Of a stretch of DNA of 46,860 nt, positions 15,159-25,247 are shown one piece after another. The DNA lies in assembly GCF_024345205.1 (NCBI RefSeq), contig NZ_BROC01000023.1, forward strand, positions 1 through 46,860. Direction: 5' to 3'. The notes beneath the pieces are model-generated. The model was not told where the DNA came from. It saw only the letters and a list, made by a program, of their open reading frames with translations, and made no database searches. The translations under genes and the position numbers were made by a program. This DNA comes from Lapidilactobacillus luobeiensis. GTDB taxonomy: Bacteria; Bacillota; Bacilli; Lactobacillales; Lactobacillaceae. Position 1 is the first letter of the stretch. Each line of letters opens with the position of its first letter.

Positions 15159-17852
15159 TTATTCCTTGCCAGCACGGCGTTGGAAGAATTTGACCAATTC
15201 GACGATCAACACCATCAGAACGCCGGCGCCAAGGACCATGCTCCATTGTAATAGATTCAATTCGGTGACGTGGAAGAGGCTGTTGAAGCCTGGCACCACA
15301 ATGGTCAAAGCGACCATGATGAAGGAAGTTCCCACACCGATGTTGAACATCCGGTTGGCAAATGGATGCACGCTGAAGATCGATTGATGGATCGACTTCA
15401 CGTTGAACGCGTGGAACAATTGGATCAACGCTAAGGTCGCGTAAGCCATCGTCAATGCGTCCGCGTGCATCGCGTCATTAGAAGCGTGCACAGGGAAGAG
15501 GATCGCTAAGCCGTAAACCCCCAAGGTCAACGCGCCTTCCAGGATCCCTTGATAAATGATCGAGGAGCCTACGCCGCCACTAAGGAAGTTCGATTTCCGT
15601 CCGCGCGGTTTGCGGTCCATGATTCCTGGTTCCGTTGGCTCTACCCCTAAGGCGATCGCCGGGAAGGTGTCCGTCGCTAAGTTGATCCACAACAATTGCA
15701 CTGGCTGCAAAATATCCCAGCCCATCAAGGTCATCATGAACAAGGTCAAGACTTCACCTAAGTTAGCGGACAACAAATACTGGATTGATTTTTGAATGTT
15801 GGCGAAGACTTTCCGCCCCTCTTCAACGGCCACGATGATCGTCGCGAAGTTGTCATCGGCCAGAACCATGTCCGAAGCACCTTTGGAAACTTCTGTCCCC
15901 GTGATCCCCATGCCGATCCCGATATCCGCTGACTTCAGCGCTGGCGCGTCATTAACCCCGTCACCAGTCATCGCCACGACCTTGCCTTGATCCTGCCAAG
16001 CTTTGACGATCCGTACTTTATGTTCAGGTGAGACCCGAGCATAAACGGAATATTGTTTCACTTTCTTTTCAAAATCTGCGTCACTCAACTGGTCCAATTC
16101 CGCGCCAGTAATGACCGCTTTGTCATCGCCAGGCTTGATGATGCCCAAGCGTCCCGCGATTGCTTCCGCAGTATCTTGATGGTCACCGGTGATCATGATT
16201 GGCCGGATCCCCGCTTTTTTCGCATCCGCAACTGCTTGCGCCGCTTCAGGCCGTTCCGGATCGATCATCCCGACTAACCCAGCAAAAATCAAATCTTGTT
16301 CCACATTATTCGTATCTGGTTTTTCAGGAACAGCGTCGATGATCTTGTAGGCCATCGCCAAAACACGTAACGCCTTAGTCGCCATTCCTTTATTCTGATT
16401 CAAGATTTCCTGCTTGTCTTCAGTAGTCAATGCCCGCACTTCTGTTGGTGTGGCTTGGATCTGAGTGACCCGTTGCAATAGCATATCAGGCGCACCTTTG
16501 ACTGCAACCAAGAATTTACCATTAGCCATTTTGTGGATCGTTGACATTAACTTTCGTTCTGAATCAAACGGCACTTCCGCGACCCGTGGTTCAGCTTCTA
16601 GTTCAGTAGCCACGTGATAGTCATGATCAAATCCGTATTGAACCAAAGCCGTTTCTGTGGGATCCCCAACCAATTTGCCATCATTTTGAACCTTGGTATC
16701 GTTACTGAAGGTCATCACCTTCAAAGCCATATCCTGACCTGAGATCGGGTCCGCGGCATTTTGCAAACGACCGTATTGGTAAATTTTTTCAACGGTCATC
16801 TTATTTTGAGTTAGCGTCCCGGTTTTATCGGAAGCAACGATCTCTGTGCTACCTAAAGTCTCAACTGCCGGTAATTTACGGACCAAGGATTGACGCTTGG
16901 CCATCCGCGTTGTCCCTAAAGCCAAAATGATCGTGACGATCGCGGGTAACCCTTCTGGGATCGCGGCAACAGCCAACGAGATCGCCACTAGTAACATGTT
17001 GATAACCAATTCGTTCATTGGTAAGCCATCATGATTGTTTAAGATCCCGACAACAAAAATGATTGCAGCGATGACCAGGATCAACCAAGTCAAAGTTTTC
17101 CCTAATGAGTTTAAATTATCCTGTAACGGTGTGTTCGTTTCTTCGGCCTGATTGATCATGCCGGCGATGTGTCCCACTTGGGTATCCATCCCCACGCCAA
17201 CAACCACGCCGACACCACGACCATATGTCACATTGCTGTTCATATAGGCCATGTTTTTGCGGTCACCGATCGCTATTTCTTCGTCAGGTAACACGCCAGC
17301 TTCTTTCTCCACCGGCACCGATTCACCGGTCAAAGCCGCTTCTTCGATCTTCATCGAGGCAGAATCGATCAAGCGCACATCGGCAGGCACGATATCGCCG
17401 GCTTCCAGCAAGACAACATCGCCGACGACCAGTTTTTCACTACTGATCGTCTCGACTTGACCACCACGACGAACATGAGCCTCGGGAGTCGACATTTCCC
17501 GCAAGGCGTCGATGGCTTCTTCCGCTTTCGATTCCTGAAAGACCCCGAAGATCGCGTTAACGATCACCACGGCTAAAATCAAACCGGCGTCCGCCCATTC
17601 TTGAGCAACCACCCCGGAAATCAAGGCCGCGACCAATAAAACTAAAATCATGAAGTCCTTGAACTGATCGAAGAAACGTTGGAACAAGGTCCGTTTCTTC
17701 CCCTGTGCCAAGGCGTTGGGCCCATTCTCCACTAACCGTTGTTGGGCTTGGTCAGCGCTGAGACCCTGTTCGCTGGTTTTGAGCGTGGCCAGCAAGTCGG
17801 ATTTCTTCAGGGCATAAAACCGTTTAGACGATGCCTTGCTTGTCTCTGTCAA
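15159..17852 (-). CDS. P-type cation-transporting ATPase (Ca2+/Mn2+ type, PMR1/SERCA-like)
   Basis: A P2A-type ATPase of about 897 residues that would export a divalent cation. Visible are the actuator-domain TGES, the phosphorylation motif DKTGTLTQNKMTVEK, the TGDGVNDAPALK hinge, an M4 segment with AIPEGLPA and an M6 segment with NLATDTFPA, as in Ca2+ and Mn2+ pumps. About ten transmembrane helices are predicted. The open frame begins at a GTG (17873), but AGAGGAGG lies inside that stretch, so translation more likely starts at TTG 17852 (or 17855), eight bases after it. A yybP-ykoY riboswitch precedes the gene, which argues for Mn2+-induced expression and a role in Mn2+ (or Ca2+) export. Confidence 0.93.
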   Translation of the reverse strand: MTETSKASSKRFYALKKSDLLATLKTSEQGLSADQAQQRLVENGPNALAQGKKRTLFQRFFDQFKDFMILVLLVAALISGVVAQEWADAGLILAVVIVNAIFGVFQESKAEEAIDALREMSTPEAHVRRGGQVETISSEKLVVGDVVLLEAGDIVPADVRLIDSASMKIEEAALTGESVPVEKEAGVLPDEEIAIGDRKNMAYMNSNVTYGRGVGVVVGVGMDTQVGHIAGMINQAEETNTPLQDNLNSLGKTLTWLILVIAAIIFVVGILNNHDGLPMNELVINMLLVAISLAVAAIPEGLPAIVTIILALGTTRMAKRQSLVRKLPAVETLGSTEIVASDKTGTLTQNKMTVEKIYQYGRLQNAADPISGQDMALKVMTFSNDTKVQNDGKLVGDPTETALVQYGFDHDYHVATELEAEPRVAEVPFDSERKLMSTIHKMANGKFLVAVKGAPDMLLQRVTQIQATPTEVRALTTEDKQEILNQNKGMATKALRVLAMAYKIIDAVPEKPDTNNVEQDLIFAGLVGMIDPERPEAAQAVADAKKAGIRPIMITGDHQDTAEAIAGRLGIIKPGDDKAVITGAELDQLSDADFEKKVKQYSVYARVSPEHKVRIVKAWQDQGKVVAMTGDGVNDAPALKSADIGIGMGITGTEVSKGASDMVLADDNFATIIVAVEEGRKVFANIQKSIQYLLSANLGEVLTLFMMTLMGWDILQPVQLLWINLATDTFPAIALGVEPTEPGIMDRKPRGRKSNFLSGGVGSSIIYQGILEGALTLGVYGLAILFPVHASNDAMHADALTMAYATLALIQLFHAFNVKSIHQSIFSVHPFANRMFNIGVGTSFIMVALTIVVPGFNSLFHVTELNLLQWSMVLGAGVLMVLIVELVKFFQRRAGKE

Positions 17853-17881
17853 CAATAATTCCTCCTCTTTCACTCAGGAAT

Positions 17882-17919
17882 AAAAAGAGACCTGTACGCC
17901 AAATACACGCACAAGTCTC
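17882..17919 (-). terminator. Riboswitch expression platform (terminator)
   Basis: On the minus strand, GAGACTTGTGCG pairs with CGTACAGGTCTC and is followed by TTTTT. Its 5' arm contains CTTGT, which is also the 3' half of the riboswitch closing stem, so aptamer folding and termination are mutually exclusive. Confidence 0.8.
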
Positions 17920-17997
17920 ACTAATTAAGACAAAACCAGAACTTATGTCTTGTTGATGGTTTTGTCGCAGTGGTCACACTGCCAGTTACTCCCTTGT
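17911..17997 (-). ncRNA. yybP-ykoY (Mn2+) riboswitch
   Basis: The minus-strand leader begins ACAAGGGAGTAACTGGC and ends AGTGAGACTTGT. These match the two conserved strands of the manganese riboswitch (the GGGAGUA and UGAGAC segments) held by the closing stem ACAAG/CTTGT. Internal helices GGCAGTG/CACTGC and GACAAAACC/GGTTTTGTC form the two arms. Family knowledge: Mn2+ binding docks the arms and stabilises the closing stem. Here that would break the terminator and switch the ATPase gene on. Confidence 0.85.
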
Positions 17998-18007
17998 TTT
18001 CAAAGCT

Positions 18008-18036
18008 ATTATACTAGAAATACGCGGGTAAAGCAA
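18008..18036 (-). promoter_or_regulatory. Promoter of the riboswitch-ATPase transcript
   Basis: Minus-strand TTGCTT (18031-18036), 17-bp spacer, consensus TATAAT (18008-18013), ending 10 bp before the aptamer. Confidence 0.85.
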
Positions 18037-18150
18037 AGTAAAACCTCGAAAATAGGATATTTTTTTAATCGCACCTAATTTTCTATCACTTCCGCGACTC
18101 GCTGCATTGACCATCAGTAAGAAACTGCCGAACTTGATTTGACACGATCA

Positions 18151-18978
18151 TCAGCGCCAAAAATCATCAAAAACCGTGATCGGCAAATGACGCTTGTGCT
18201 GCGTCTTGATAAACCATTGCTCGATTTTCTCGGCGGCGGCAGTTGGGATCTCCCGACCTTCCAGATAATCATCGATCTGCGTGTAAGTGACCCCTAAGGC
18301 GACCTCATCTGGTAACGCCGGTCGATCTTCTTCCAGATCAGCCGTGGGGACCTTCTCATAGAGATGCTTCGGCGCGTCAAGGTAAGCCAACATCTGTTTA
18401 CCTTGACGTTTATCTAAGCGATATAACGGCGTTACATCCGCGCCACCATCACCAAATTTCGTATAAAAGCCAGTGATATTCTCCGCTGCGTGATCAGTCC
18501 CGATCACAACACCAGCATGAGCGCCGGCGATCGCGTACTGGGCGATCATCCGCTGGCGGGCTTTGATATTTCCTTTGTTAAAATCAGAGATCGACTGCCC
18601 CGCTGTCGTTAGCGCAGCCAACATCGCCGCAGTCGCCGGCTGGATATCGATCCGGACGACCTGATCCGCCTGCATCCAAGCGATCGCGGCCATCGCGTCA
18701 CTTTCATCGGCCTGGATGCCATAAGGTAAGCGGACCGCGAAGAATTGATACGTTTGATCGCCAGTCTCCGCCCGTAATTCGCTGATTGCCATTTGCGCTA
18801 ACTTGCCAGCCAAGGTCGAGTCTTGACCACCAGAAATGCCCAAGACATAACTTTTTAAAAAAGATTGCCGCCGCAAGTAATCTTTCAAAAAATCCACGGA
18901 CCGCCGAACTTCGGCATGCGCATCGATCGTCGGTTGCGTTTTTTCAACAGCAATGATCTTTTTTTGTAAGGGCCGCAT
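18151..18978 (-). CDS. nadE: NH3-dependent NAD+ synthetase
   Basis: NadE amidates nicotinate adenine dinucleotide to NAD+ using ATP and ammonia. The 275-residue protein lacks a glutaminase domain, as in the ammonia-dependent form. The ATP pyrophosphatase P-loop SGGQDS is at 49-54. Other family segments are [13 protein letters not shown] near 94-106, [11 protein letters not shown] near 144, [23 protein letters not shown] near 170, and a C-terminal [17 protein letters not shown]. The ATG follows GGGAGTGGGCTG. It lies 77 bp downstream of pncB, and the two cover the first and last steps of nicotinate salvage to NAD. Confidence 0.97.
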   Translation of the reverse strand: MRPLQKKIIAVEKTQPTIDAHAEVRRSVDFLKDYLRRQSFLKSYVLGISGGQDSTLAGKLAQMAISELRAETGDQTYQFFAVRLPYGIQADESDAMAAIAWMQADQVVRIDIQPATAAMLAALTTAGQSISDFNKGNIKARQRMIAQYAIAGAHAGVVIGTDHAAENITGFYTKFGDGGADVTPLYRLDKRQGKQMLAYLDAPKHLYEKVPTADLEEDRPALPDEVALGVTYTQIDDYLEGREIPTAAAEKIEQWFIKTQHKRHLPITVFDDFWR

Positions 18979-19055
18979 CAGCCCACTCCCTTTCCGTTCA
19001 CTATTGCTACTCTTAATTGCTATTTTCTGAAATTACGTCAAGAAGTTTATATCGA

Positions 19056-20549
19056 TTAGAGGCGTTTATGACTATCGCCTTGAGGATTTAAATTTTTGAC
19101 CATTTGCCGCATCCGCGCGATATGGTTCATTTTATGATCATAAAGTTTCTGTGACAGATCGACAGGATACTCTTGGGGGTTCAGATCACGCTTATACTCT
19201 TCCCATAAGGAATCCAGATTTTTGCCCGTTCGCGCCTTGATCGAATCCAAACTAGGCAGGTCATAGACAAGATGACCATCCACAAAAATATCTTTTAAGA
19301 TCGGCACCGCGTCAAAATCACTGATTGTCTTATTGATATAGGTGTATTTAGGATGGAACATGAACAGCTCTTCATGAGCCAAGGGACTCTCATCCCACAA
19401 CGTGATGTAGTCGCCTTCAGACTTATCATGCTTCTGCCGGTTGGTGATCCGCCACACCTGTTTCTTCCCAGGTGTGCTGACTTTCTCCGCATTACTGGAC
19501 AGCTTGATCGTGTCGACCATTTTACCTTGCGTATCCTCGATCGAAACCAATTTATAGACCGCGCCCAACGCTGGCTGATCAAAGGCCGTGATCACCTTAG
19601 TCCCCACGCCCCAAACGTCGATCTTAGCACCCTGCATCTTCAAGTTCTGGATCGTTTTCTCATCCAAGTCATTGGAGGCATAGATCTTCGCATTAACAAA
19701 ACCAGCTGCGTCCAATTGTTGACGGACCCGTTTAGAAATATAGGCCATATCACCAGAATCGATCCGTACGCCTAAGAAATTGATCCGCTCGCCCATTTCC
19801 TTGGCTACTCGGATCGCGCTAGGCACACCAGATTTCAAAGTGTCATACGTATCCACTAGAAAAACGCAATCGTGATGAGTTTCCGCATAAGTTTTAAAGG
19901 CCTGATAATCATTTTGATAAACTTGGACCAACGAATGCGCATGGGTACCACTGATCGGGATCCCAAAGATCTTGCCAGCGCGAACATTACTCGTCGCGTC
20001 AAAACCACCAATGTACGCTGCCCGCGTGCCCCATAAAGCCGCGTCCAATTCTTGCGCTCGCCGCGAACCAAACTCCATCACTGGATCACCATTCGCCGCC
20101 GATTTGACTCGGGCCGCCTTCGTCGCGACCAAGATTTGAAAATTGATGATATTCAACAAAGCTGTCTCCACCAATTGACATTGATCTAGGGGTCCTTCAA
20201 CTTGGATCACCGGCTCCTCATTGAAAACCAAATCACCCTCTTGCGCCGAACGGATCGTACACTCAAACTTCATCGCCGCTAAATATTGCAAATAGTCTTC
20301 CGGAAAATCAGTCTGTTCCCGCAAATAAGCCAGATCCGTTTCCGAAAAATGAAAGCCCTGCAAATAACGGACCATTCGTTCCAAGCCCGCAAAAATAGCG
20401 TACCCATTTTCGAAAGGGATCTTGCGGAAATAACCTTCAAAAACCGCATGGCGCTTGTGGATCCCCTTCTTCCAATAGGAATACATCATATTGATCTCAT
20501 AAAAATCCGTGTGAAGCATCAAGCTGTCATCAGGATATATCTTTTGCAT
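19056..20549 (-). CDS. pncB: Nicotinate phosphoribosyltransferase
   Basis: PncB couples nicotinate to PRPP, forming nicotinate mononucleotide at the entry of NAD salvage. The 497-residue protein opens with LMLHTDFYEINMMYSYW, typical of the Gram-positive PncB group, and has EFGSRRAQ near 160, IFGIPISGTHAHSLVQ near 194-209 and VDTYDT near 234, all parts of the active site. The ATG at 20549 is used because GAGGTG lies five bases before it; an adjoining GTG at 20552 is the alternative. It is the first gene of a pncB-nadE pair. No riboswitch or operator is recognised upstream. Confidence 0.95.
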   Translation of the reverse strand: MQKIYPDDSLMLHTDFYEINMMYSYWKKGIHKRHAVFEGYFRKIPFENGYAIFAGLERMVRYLQGFHFSETDLAYLREQTDFPEDYLQYLAAMKFECTIRSAQEGDLVFNEEPVIQVEGPLDQCQLVETALLNIINFQILVATKAARVKSAANGDPVMEFGSRRAQELDAALWGTRAAYIGGFDATSNVRAGKIFGIPISGTHAHSLVQVYQNDYQAFKTYAETHHDCVFLVDTYDTLKSGVPSAIRVAKEMGERINFLGVRIDSGDMAYISKRVRQQLDAAGFVNAKIYASNDLDEKTIQNLKMQGAKIDVWGVGTKVITAFDQPALGAVYKLVSIEDTQGKMVDTIKLSSNAEKVSTPGKKQVWRITNRQKHDKSEGDYITLWDESPLAHEELFMFHPKYTYINKTISDFDAVPILKDIFVDGHLVYDLPSLDSIKARTGKNLDSLWEEYKRDLNPQEYPVDLSQKLYDHKMNHIARMRQMVKNLNPQGDSHKRL

Positions 20550-20852
20550 CACTGCACCTCGAAGAATTGTTTATGGCACTAATCATAACATAACCGCCGG
20601 AATTATGGTTAAAAATACTTTTAAGTCCTTACTTCAAGTTTGCTTGATCAGCCAACAACCAGAAAAAAGCGGCTGACCATAAAAAAAGGAAAGTCAAATG
20701 ATTGTAACTTCCCCTGCTTAATTTGAAAATCCGCAAATTTAAACTACTCAAAATCGACTGAGTCATACTAAGGTATTTTCTAAAGGGCATCAATTGCTGG
20801 CTGTCGCTCAGCAGTTGAGACATCTCTAAACTGAATTCCGCAGTCTTTTCAT
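20550..20852. other. Intergenic region pncB-rfbD, no gene seen
   Basis: Holds the pncB upstream region (a TATGAT-like -10 on the minus strand near 20586, without a good -35) and the end of the rfb operon. GCTGGCTGTCGCTCAGC could pair weakly near 20800, but lacks a T tract. A 90-codon minus-strand frame here overlaps the rfbD end, has no start signal and is not supported. Confidence 0.5.
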
Positions 20853-21701
20853 TTATTTCGAATCGATTTTCTGCATAAATGCTGTTAACGCCTCTTGCCA
20901 AGTTGGGATCACAAATCCAGTCGCTTTTACCTTGCTAAGATCCATGATCGAATGTCGTGGCCGGTATGCCTTTTGTGGGAATTGATCAGAATCGACTGGC
21001 AACACCTTAACCGCTTTATCCTTAAGGATCTCTTTTGCAAATTCATACCAAGTGCAGTCGTTGTCATTTGATAATTGATACAGTCCAAACGGTAATTGCT
21101 TATTCAGCGCAAAGAGCATAAACTCAGCCAAAGTACGCGTCCAAGTTGGCCGTCCTTGTTGATCATCAACAACTGTCAACTGATCATGTGTTTCAGCTAA
21201 CTTCAGCATGGTATAAACAAAGTTCTTGCCATATTCACCGAACACCCAAGAAGTACGGATAATATAATATTTACTCATGATATTGGCAACGGCTTGTTCA
21301 CCCGCCAATTTTGTTCGACCGTACTCGTTTTTAGGGGCTGGGACTGTTTCCTCAGTGTACATCTGATCGTTAGTTCCATCGAAAACATAGTCAGTACTAA
21401 TATAAAACAACGTTGCGCCAACAGCTTCGGCCGCCTGAGCAATATTTTGTGTACCCAAGACATTCACCTTGTAATCGATCGACTTGCCTGGCTCCTCCTC
21501 AGCCGCGTCCACAGCTGTATAAGCAGCGCAATGAAAAACGATTGTCGGATGATTCTCATCAAAATAGCGATCAACTGCCGTTTTATCCGTGATATCTAAA
21601 TCTTGAGCGTCCGTCCCCGTATAGCTCAGATCATGCTCATCTAGTAACTGCCGCAGCTCAGTACCTAATTGTCCGTTGGCACCGGTAATTAAAATTTTCA
21701 T
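20853..21701 (-). CDS. rfbD: dTDP-4-dehydrorhamnose reductase
   Basis: RfbD/RmlD reduces dTDP-4-dehydro-L-rhamnose to dTDP-L-rhamnose with NAD(P)H, the last step of the pathway. The 282-residue protein shows the Rossmann motif GANGQLG at 7-13, FHCAAYTAVDAAEEEP near 55-70, the YISTDYVFDG segment near 100, the catalytic YGRTK near 127-131, and the substrate loop IIRTSWVFGEYGKNFV near 148. Length is standard. The ATG follows AGGAGTTTGATGAAACC with rather long spacing. It has its own candidate promoter, since a terminator separates it from rfbB, so it may be expressed independently of the cluster. Confidence 0.96.
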   Translation of the reverse strand: MKILITGANGQLGTELRQLLDEHDLSYTGTDAQDLDITDKTAVDRYFDENHPTIVFHCAAYTAVDAAEEEPGKSIDYKVNVLGTQNIAQAAEAVGATLFYISTDYVFDGTNDQMYTEETVPAPKNEYGRTKLAGEQAVANIMSKYYIIRTSWVFGEYGKNFVYTMLKLAETHDQLTVVDDQQGRPTWTRTLAEFMLFALNKQLPFGLYQLSNDNDCTWYEFAKEILKDKAVKVLPVDSDQFPQKAYRPRHSIMDLSKVKATGFVIPTWQEALTAFMQKIDSK

Positions 21702-21748
21702 GGTTTCATCAAACTCCTAGTCTTTTTTCATCAAAACAAGTCTACCTA

Positions 21749-21777
21749 ATATTAATAATACTACATTATCATAACAA
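21749..21777 (-). promoter_or_regulatory. Candidate promoter of rfbD
   Basis: Minus-strand TTGTTA (21772-21777), 17-bp spacer, TAATAT (21749-21754). It begins inside the T tract of the rfbB terminator. Confidence 0.55.
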
Positions 21778-21806
21778 AAAAACAGACACCATTTTGATAT
21801 CTGTTT
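21775..21806 (-). terminator. Terminator between rfbB and rfbD
   Basis: On the minus strand AACAGATATC pairs with GGTGTCTGTT (one mismatch near the loop) and is followed by seven T. Confidence 0.7.
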
Positions 21807-21822
21807 TAAAAGGCGTTAATGG

Positions 21823-22863
<1,041 letters not shown>

Positions 22864-23014
22864 TTAACTAGTTAAACGTAACCTATAGTTCTTACTTAGT
22901 CCACCTACATTTACGCACTTATTCAATAAAATCAAGAACACATACAATTCCAGTATGTTTTATCAAACCGGCCAGTATGTCGCAGAAAAATCAGCCCACG
23001 GGCCCAGTTTCATT

Positions 23015-23851
23015 TCATTTGGAAAATGAATTGGTTTTCCCAATATTTCTATATTCCGTCAAAGAACGTTTGCAGTAATATTTATCCGAGACTGTTAAAA
23101 ACAATTTGATGGCCCGCTTTAATAGTTGGCGCTTGTAACGAGCCAAAAACTTGGTTCTATACTTTGTATAATACAATACTTCACCGGCTAAAATACTATC
23201 AAACCGCCCGTGGCTCATTTTTTTGTAATTAAGTACTGATAAATCATGCTGAAAAGTCAGTGATAAGACCTTGACAGCTTTTTGAGCACGACCAATCATA
23301 AAAAAAAGCCAATGATCTAAAAAGTCTAGTGGAAACTCCAAATCAAAGCCACCAATTTTTTTGATAAAGTCCAAGCTGATCAAGCTACCAGAATTGATTG
23401 CCATAACTGGTTCTTTGTACACACCCGGGCCTAGTGGAATCGAATCGCGATCGATATACTTGTTCCCAGCCAGTGGTGACAACTGTCTAGTATCTGAAAA
23501 CGCCCGAGGAACGACCGCCACAACATCCGTCTCAAACACTTCTTTAGACATCGCGGTAATAAAGTCAAGATCGATTTTACTATCATGATCTAGCAACAAT
23601 AAAGCATCACGCCCAAATTTAGTAGCCGCAACGTCACTAGCATAATTATAGGCAACAGCGATTCCGGGATTGGTTGGATCATGATGATATTCAAAAAGCG
23701 CATTGCTGATTTGAGGACGTTTCTCCTTCGGACTATTATCATAACAGATCACAGGGATCCCCATGCCAAAAACTTGATTCAAAAAAGGAAATATCGTCGT
23801 GTCCTGTATTTTCTTCTTATACATAACGATGACAATCGCAATCTTCGCCAT
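23015..23851 (-). CDS. Glycosyltransferase family 2, rhamnosyltransferase-like
   Basis: A 278-residue cytoplasmic GT-A fold enzyme expected to add a sugar to the lipid-linked polysaccharide unit. The N-terminus AKIAIVIVMYKKK matches the first strand of GT2 enzymes. CYDNSPKEKRP, then ALLLLDHDSKID with a DxD-like metal site (DHD near 97), and the acceptor region AINSGSLISLDFIKKIGGFD near 152 are typical of rhamnosyltransferases of the RfbF/WbbL type. The dTDP-rhamnose genes around it support rhamnose as donor, but this is inference. The ATG follows GAGGTGCAAA. It starts 15 bp after the upstream polymerase gene. Confidence 0.88.
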   Translation of the reverse strand: MAKIAIVIVMYKKKIQDTTIFPFLNQVFGMGIPVICYDNSPKEKRPQISNALFEYHHDPTNPGIAVAYNYASDVAATKFGRDALLLLDHDSKIDLDFITAMSKEVFETDVVAVVPRAFSDTRQLSPLAGNKYIDRDSIPLGPGVYKEPVMAINSGSLISLDFIKKIGGFDLEFPLDFLDHWLFFMIGRAQKAVKVLSLTFQHDLSVLNYKKMSHGRFDSILAGEVLYYTKYRTKFLARYKRQLLKRAIKLFLTVSDKYYCKRSLTEYRNIGKTNSFSK

Positions 23852-23865
23852 TTTGCACCTCGATT

Positions 23866-25200
23866 TTAGGCTGTTTCTTTAGAATTTATAGACAACTTAT
23901 ACGCGTAGACAATAACTGGGATCAAGAAACCTAAACCGATCGGGCTATTTAAAAACGGATTGATATTTGTAACTAGGAGCATCGAAATCGTGCAAGCCAA
24001 CAGACCAATATTGATACTGGCCAGTGACCCAGTCCTTAGAAATGATTTAAAATAGTAAAAAAGCGGCAAAAGTGTGAACAGTAACCAAGCTAACACGCCA
24101 ATAACTCCTTGCTCGACCAAAATATCAACAAAAGACATTTCGATCCCAGTCGTTCTTTTACCGATTTTAGTGCCATACCCATTCCCGACAACAAGACCAA
24201 CCTTTGATTTCTTGATGATTTTAATAGAGGCTTTCATCAGGTCATTACGTATGTTCATGCTGATATCTTTGATGGTATCTTCTTCGTTTTCTTTCTGGTA
24301 TTCTGGAATATCGCCGCCGGGTTGACTAAAGCGGGCCACTGTTGAATGCCCATAGAAGTAAAAGGTTAATCCACATGCCATAACAAGAAAAATAATTCTT
24401 TTGATTGCTATTTTTTTGGGCCATAAGAACTTTTCTTTGCCCCAACGCGCAATGACGGCTCGCACAATAACGTAAATCAACAGACCTACAAAATATCCCA
24501 AAAAAAGGCCCCTTGTTTCTGATAAAATAATTGAAATCGCATTGATGCCCAGTGTTGTCACATAAAAATAATTGATTTTCTTATCCATTAACATTACGGA
24601 GGAAATGATCATCGTAAAAAGGACTAGGAAATGTGACTTGTAAAACACACCCCGCGATGGCCTAAAAAATAAATCTCCTGGAAATATTTTATTGATATCC
24701 TTATAAAAGAAATAGAACTGTCGATCAGTCTGAAATTTCCCGATCAAACTAATGGTGATCGTCAAAAGAGAAACAACAATACTTGCAATAAATAGGACCT
24801 TAACAAAATCCGCGAGTGTAAACCTATTCTTGCCCAGATAGTAGATCAACGGAATAACAGCAACTACAAAAATCACCCGAAAGGTATCCCGCAAAACATC
24901 ACCAGTTGGATGATGATGTAAGAAACCAATAGCCGTACTGACCATTATCCACAAAAGCATTGACACACTTAGCCAAAATACTGCCGTCGTGGGCTTCTTA
25001 AAATAAGACAGAATTTCATTTCTGGAATCTACATTGAGACAAAACCGGATAAAGAAAACGGCCATCACCAGAAAAAATAAAATCTGTCGAATAGATAGCG
25101 GTCCAACAGCCAAGAGTCGTCCGCCACCACCAGCGAATAATTCAAAAAAGAAAATGAGTAACAAACTTTTTTCAAATTTTGTTATTTGTTTAGATACCAT
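23866..25200 (-). CDS. Wzy-type polysaccharide polymerase / O-antigen ligase-like membrane protein
   Basis: A 444-residue polytopic membrane protein with about ten to twelve hydrophobic helices and one longer extracytoplasmic loop around 300-340 (GHSTVARFSQPGGDIPEYQ). This is the O-antigen ligase/polymerase (Wzy/WaaL-like) layout. Such proteins join repeat units on the outer face of the membrane. Wzy proteins are very diverse, so family membership rests on topology and on the neighbours, a flippase and glycosyltransferases. The LAVGPLSIRQILFF segment and VGNGYGTKIG near 340 fit the family. The gene is AT-richer than the core genes, as is usual for polysaccharide loci. Confidence 0.8.
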   Translation of the reverse strand: MVSKQITKFEKSLLLIFFFELFAGGGGRLLAVGPLSIRQILFFLVMAVFFIRFCLNVDSRNEILSYFKKPTTAVFWLSVSMLLWIMVSTAIGFLHHHPTGDVLRDTFRVIFVVAVIPLIYYLGKNRFTLADFVKVLFIASIVVSLLTITISLIGKFQTDRQFYFFYKDINKIFPGDLFFRPSRGVFYKSHFLVLFTMIISSVMLMDKKINYFYVTTLGINAISIILSETRGLFLGYFVGLLIYVIVRAVIARWGKEKFLWPKKIAIKRIIFLVMACGLTFYFYGHSTVARFSQPGGDIPEYQKENEEDTIKDISMNIRNDLMKASIKIIKKSKVGLVVGNGYGTKIGKRTTGIEMSFVDILVEQGVIGVLAWLLFTLLPLFYYFKSFLRTGSLASINIGLLACTISMLLVTNINPFLNSPIGLGFLIPVIVYAYKLSINSKETA

Positions 25201-25247
25201 TCAATACTCCACTTCCCCAAAAAGGTTTTAAATCAGTAACTTGAAAA

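Noticed and set aside
20629-20901. 90-codon minus-strand frame after rfbD
   Set aside because: It overlaps the end of rfbD, has no start signal and no family resemblance.
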